This document shows positions 5,598-7,319 of a DNA stretch of 7,319 bases, piece after piece. Source of the DNA: DATAMF01 sp036260665. GTDB taxonomy: Bacteria > Chloroflexota > Anaerolineae > Aggregatilineales > Aggregatilineaceae. The translations under genes and the position numbers were made by a program. The stretch covers positions 1 to 7,319 of the forward strand of contig DATAMF010000581.1 in NCBI GenBank assembly GCA_036260665.1, read 5' to 3'. The notes beneath the pieces were generated by a model. That model had not been told where the DNA came from and did no database searches. It saw nothing but the letters and a program-made list of their open reading frames with translations. The first letter of the stretch is position 1. Every line of letters starts with the position of its first letter.

Positions 5598-6385
5598 GCC
5601 GCCTCGTTGTACCAGCTCGCCTGGAAGAAGTGCGTCATGCCTGTGATTTTGTGGTGGAAAATGCCGAAAACACCGGACTGGACGAGCGCGCCGTGTATCA
5701 CTGCCAGATGGCGGTCGATGAAGCGCTCACCAACATCATCGAACACGGGTTTCAGTACCAGGGGCAGCACAGCGAGATCGAGATTCTCTGCCAGGTGGAT
5801 GCCGAGCACTTCCTGATCACGATTATAGATGACAGCCCGGCATTTAATCCGCTCGAACATGATGCGCCGGATCCAGGCGAACCGCTGGATACGCGCGAAC
5901 CGGGCGGCTGGGGAATCTATTTTATCTGTAAGCTGATGGATGATGTCACCTACCGGTGGGCCGATAACCGCAACCATTTGACGCTCTACAAAAAGTTACC
6001 GTCCGCCAGAACCACCGTGGCACCGGCTGAAGCGGCTGCCGATCCTTACCCCATTCGCCCCTTGGAAAACGGCAGTGTCGTCATCTCACCCACGGGACGG
6101 TTGGACAGCAACAGCAGCTCGATACTGGAAAAAGTGCTCACGGCCCAGCTTCAGCAGGGGCGATCCTGGCTGTTCGTGGACATGGTTGACGTGGAATATA
6201 TCGCCAGCAGCGGGCTGAAAGTGCTGGTGTCGGCGTGGCGACGAGCGCAGGAACACGACGGTGATGTGATTTTGAGCGGGTTGGGACCGCGTATTACCGA
6301 GATTTTCGAGATGGTTGGATTCGATATGTTATTCGAAATTTTTCCCACACTCGATGCAGCACTGACGGCTAAAAACAAGCATTAA
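5585..6385 (+). CDS. Switch-kinase/antagonist fusion: RsbW-like ATPase domain plus STAS domain
   Basis: A 266-residue cytoplasmic protein with two domains. Residues about 5-137 are a HATPase_c_2 (GHKL) domain of the RsbW/SpoIIAB type: QMAVDEALTNIIEH is the N-box (E46 the probable base, N50 for Mg-ATP), ITIIDDSPAFNPL the G1 region (D82/D83, with Ser where Gly is usual), REPGGWGIYFICKLMD the G2 lid, and NHLTLYKKL the closing strand. After an Ala/Pro linker (about 138-158), residues about 159-262 are a STAS domain with LFVDMVDVEYIASSGLKVLV; the predicted phosphoserine is S208. In classical systems these are separate partners, kinase and substrate; here they are joined. ATG 5585 is the first possible start, because an in-frame stop lies at 5573-5575; it has AAGG at 5575-5578. 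The upstream hairpin and small ORF suggest translational control. Whether it binds a sigma factor is unknown. Confidence 0.93.
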   Translation: MREVSRLVVPARLEEVRHACDFVVENAENTGLDERAVYHCQMAVDEALTNIIEHGFQYQGQHSEIEILCQVDAEHFLITIIDDSPAFNPLEHDAPDPGEPLDTREPGGWGIYFICKLMDDVTYRWADNRNHLTLYKKLPSARTTVAPAEAAADPYPIRPLENGSVVISPTGRLDSNSSSILEKVLTAQLQQGRSWLFVDMVDVEYIASSGLKVLVSAWRRAQEHDGDVILSGLGPRITEIFEMVGFDMLFEIFPTLDAALTAKNKH

Positions 6386-6399
6386 ATTAAACTTCTGCC

Positions 6400-7319
6400 A
6401 TGGATAGCACACTCATTGCGGTGATGGTGGTCGGCGCAACACTGGCAGTTGGCGGCGTTGGGCTGGGCCTGATCACGGGATACTGGCGCGGACGGGCGCG
6501 AGGAATCAGCCTGGCGGCGAACGAGCGAGTCACCCCGGAACTGGATATTCTGGCGGGCGTGGGCAACGCGATCCTGAGTGTCCAGTTGAAAACGGATGCC
6601 CTCTGCGAAGTGGTCTACCAACAGGCGACGCGCATTGTGGACACCCGAAATTTTCAGATCGGGTTGTTCGAAGGCCATGATGACCAGATCAAAGTCTGGC
6701 TGAAAGACGCGGAACGGTTGACTCCGCAACGGTTCGAAGGCGCGGCGGAAGACGGCATTATTGGCTGGATCCACCGCACCGGATCGGGACTGCTGGTGCA
6801 TGACTTTGAGGAAGAGTGGGATCATCTGCCCGCACGACCCGTCGCCTATACCAACAAACCCGCTCGATCTGCCGTCTTTGCGCCGCTGATGACGGCAGGC
6901 GCGGTGCTGGGCGTGATCGCGGTGCAGAGTCACCGCCCGAACAGCTTCAACGACGAAGATATGCGCCTGCTGACGCTGCTGGCGAATATGGCGTCGGGGG
7001 CGGTGCGTAACGCGCAAACGTTCGAAGCGATGCAGGAACGCGCCCGCCAACTGCGGCTGATCAATGATGTGTCGCGGCAGCTCACCGCGGTACAACCACT
7101 GCCCGATCTGTTCCGGCAAATTGTGACGCTGATTCATGATGCCTTTGGGTATTATGCGGTCAATATCTTTATCTGGGACCCCAAAGCCCAAATTATTCCG
7201 CTCAAGGCCAGCAGTCACGAAGAGCTAAAACCGGACGATCTGATTCTGAGTCCGAATATGGGACTGGTGGGCTGGACGTGGAGCAACATCAAAACGGTGA
7301 GTGTGCCGAATGCCAGCGA
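6400..7319 (+). CDS. Membrane-anchored tandem GAF-domain signalling protein, 3' end outside window
   Basis: An open frame of 306 complete codons continues past the right edge. Residues about 5-27 are a membrane helix, followed by a basic stretch (WRGRARG) that places the rest in the cytoplasm. GAF domain 1 spans about 48-206: GIIGWIHRTGSGLLV, then SAVFAPLM, VLGVIAVQS, FNDEDMRLLTLLANMASGAVRNA, the family's closing strands and helix. A helical linker (about 207-228, QERARQLRLINDVSRQL) connects to GAF domain 2 (about 229 onward, FGYYAVNIFIWD and GLVGWTWS), which is cut off. The gene starts 14 nt after the fusion gene; ATG 6400 has no clear Shine-Dalgarno, so coupling is likely, and ATG 6424 is an alternative start that would cut into the membrane helix. 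The effector lies beyond the window. In this context a SpoIIE/RsbU-type PP2C phosphatase or a histidine kinase is expected, which is inference. Confidence 0.88.
   Translation, partial: MDSTLIAVMVVGATLAVGGVGLGLITGYWRGRARGISLAANERVTPELDILAGVGNAILSVQLKTDALCEVVYQQATRIVDTRNFQIGLFEGHDDQIKVWLKDAERLTPQRFEGAAEDGIIGWIHRTGSGLLVHDFEEEWDHLPARPVAYTNKPARSAVFAPLMTAGAVLGVIAVQSHRPNSFNDEDMRLLTLLANMASGAVRNAQTFEAMQERARQLRLINDVSRQLTAVQPLPDLFRQIVTLIHDAFGYYAVNIFIWDPKAQIIPLKASSHEELKPDDLILSPNMGLVGWTWSNIKTVSVPNAS

Noticed and set aside
5522..5977. 151-codon minus-strand open frame opposite the switch-kinase fusion
   Set aside because: The plus strand encodes an intact GHKL ATPase domain here; the minus frame shows no motif.
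6382..7218. 278-codon minus-strand open frame
   Set aside because: It lies opposite a plus-strand frame with two clear GAF domains; its product is His/Arg/Gln-rich with no domain pattern, typical of a shadow frame in GC-rich coding DNA.
1..7319. CRISPR array, mobile element or defence system
   Set aside because: The only regular repeats are the coding Thr/Pro array and the 10-bp leader array; neither has unique spacers. No transposase, integrase, nuclease or toxin-antitoxin pair was recognised.

Overview
The window looks like a chromosomal segment from a member of the Chloroflexota, most likely an Anaerolineae-like lineage. This is judged from style, not from a marker gene: surface proteins with long Thr/Pro-rich stalks of the TPEPTATYT type, SH3-like domains on membrane proteins, a Hanks-type kinase carrying a beta-propeller, and moderately high GC. 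No rRNA, tRNA, CRISPR array, transposase or integrase was seen.

Left part (1-4571). The tail of an unidentified gene (1-108) is followed after 2 nt by a small membrane-associated SH3-like protein (111-905). It converges on a two-gene minus-strand operon and the two stop codons overlap. Read from its own promoter, that operon encodes a 912-residue transmembrane Ser/Thr kinase (GTG start at 4571). The kinase has a cytoplasmic kinase domain, one membrane helix, a Thr/Pro repeat stalk, about seven WD40-like blades and an SH3-like tail. One nucleotide after its stop comes a polytopic membrane protein that resembles a CPBP-type intramembrane protease with its catalytic residues replaced.

Divergent intergenic region (4572-4780). 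It carries a minus-strand promoter for the kinase and a plus-strand promoter with an extended -10 for the next operon. It ends in a 10-bp tandem repeat whose last unit supplies the ribosome-binding site of the first STAS gene.

Right part (4781-7319) is a partner-switching signalling cluster. It holds two paralogous single-domain STAS proteins (anti-sigma-factor antagonist type, about 56% identical by hand alignment), then a fusion of an RsbW/SpoIIAB-like ATPase domain with a third STAS domain, then a membrane-anchored GAF-GAF protein that runs off the window. All three STAS domains keep the phosphorylatable serine, and the ATPase keeps its N-box. No sigma factor is visible. Upstream of the fusion gene a 10-bp stem masks a very strong Shine-Dalgarno sequence. 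That Shine-Dalgarno serves a 9-codon ORF overlapping the fusion gene's start, which suggests translational control.

Taken together, this is a plausible envelope-to-cytoplasm signalling locus: an extracytoplasmic propeller/SH3 kinase faces a STAS/RsbW switch and a GAF sensor. The individual domains are known. The arrangement, the kinase-substrate fusion and the masked ribosome-binding site are the parts worth following up.
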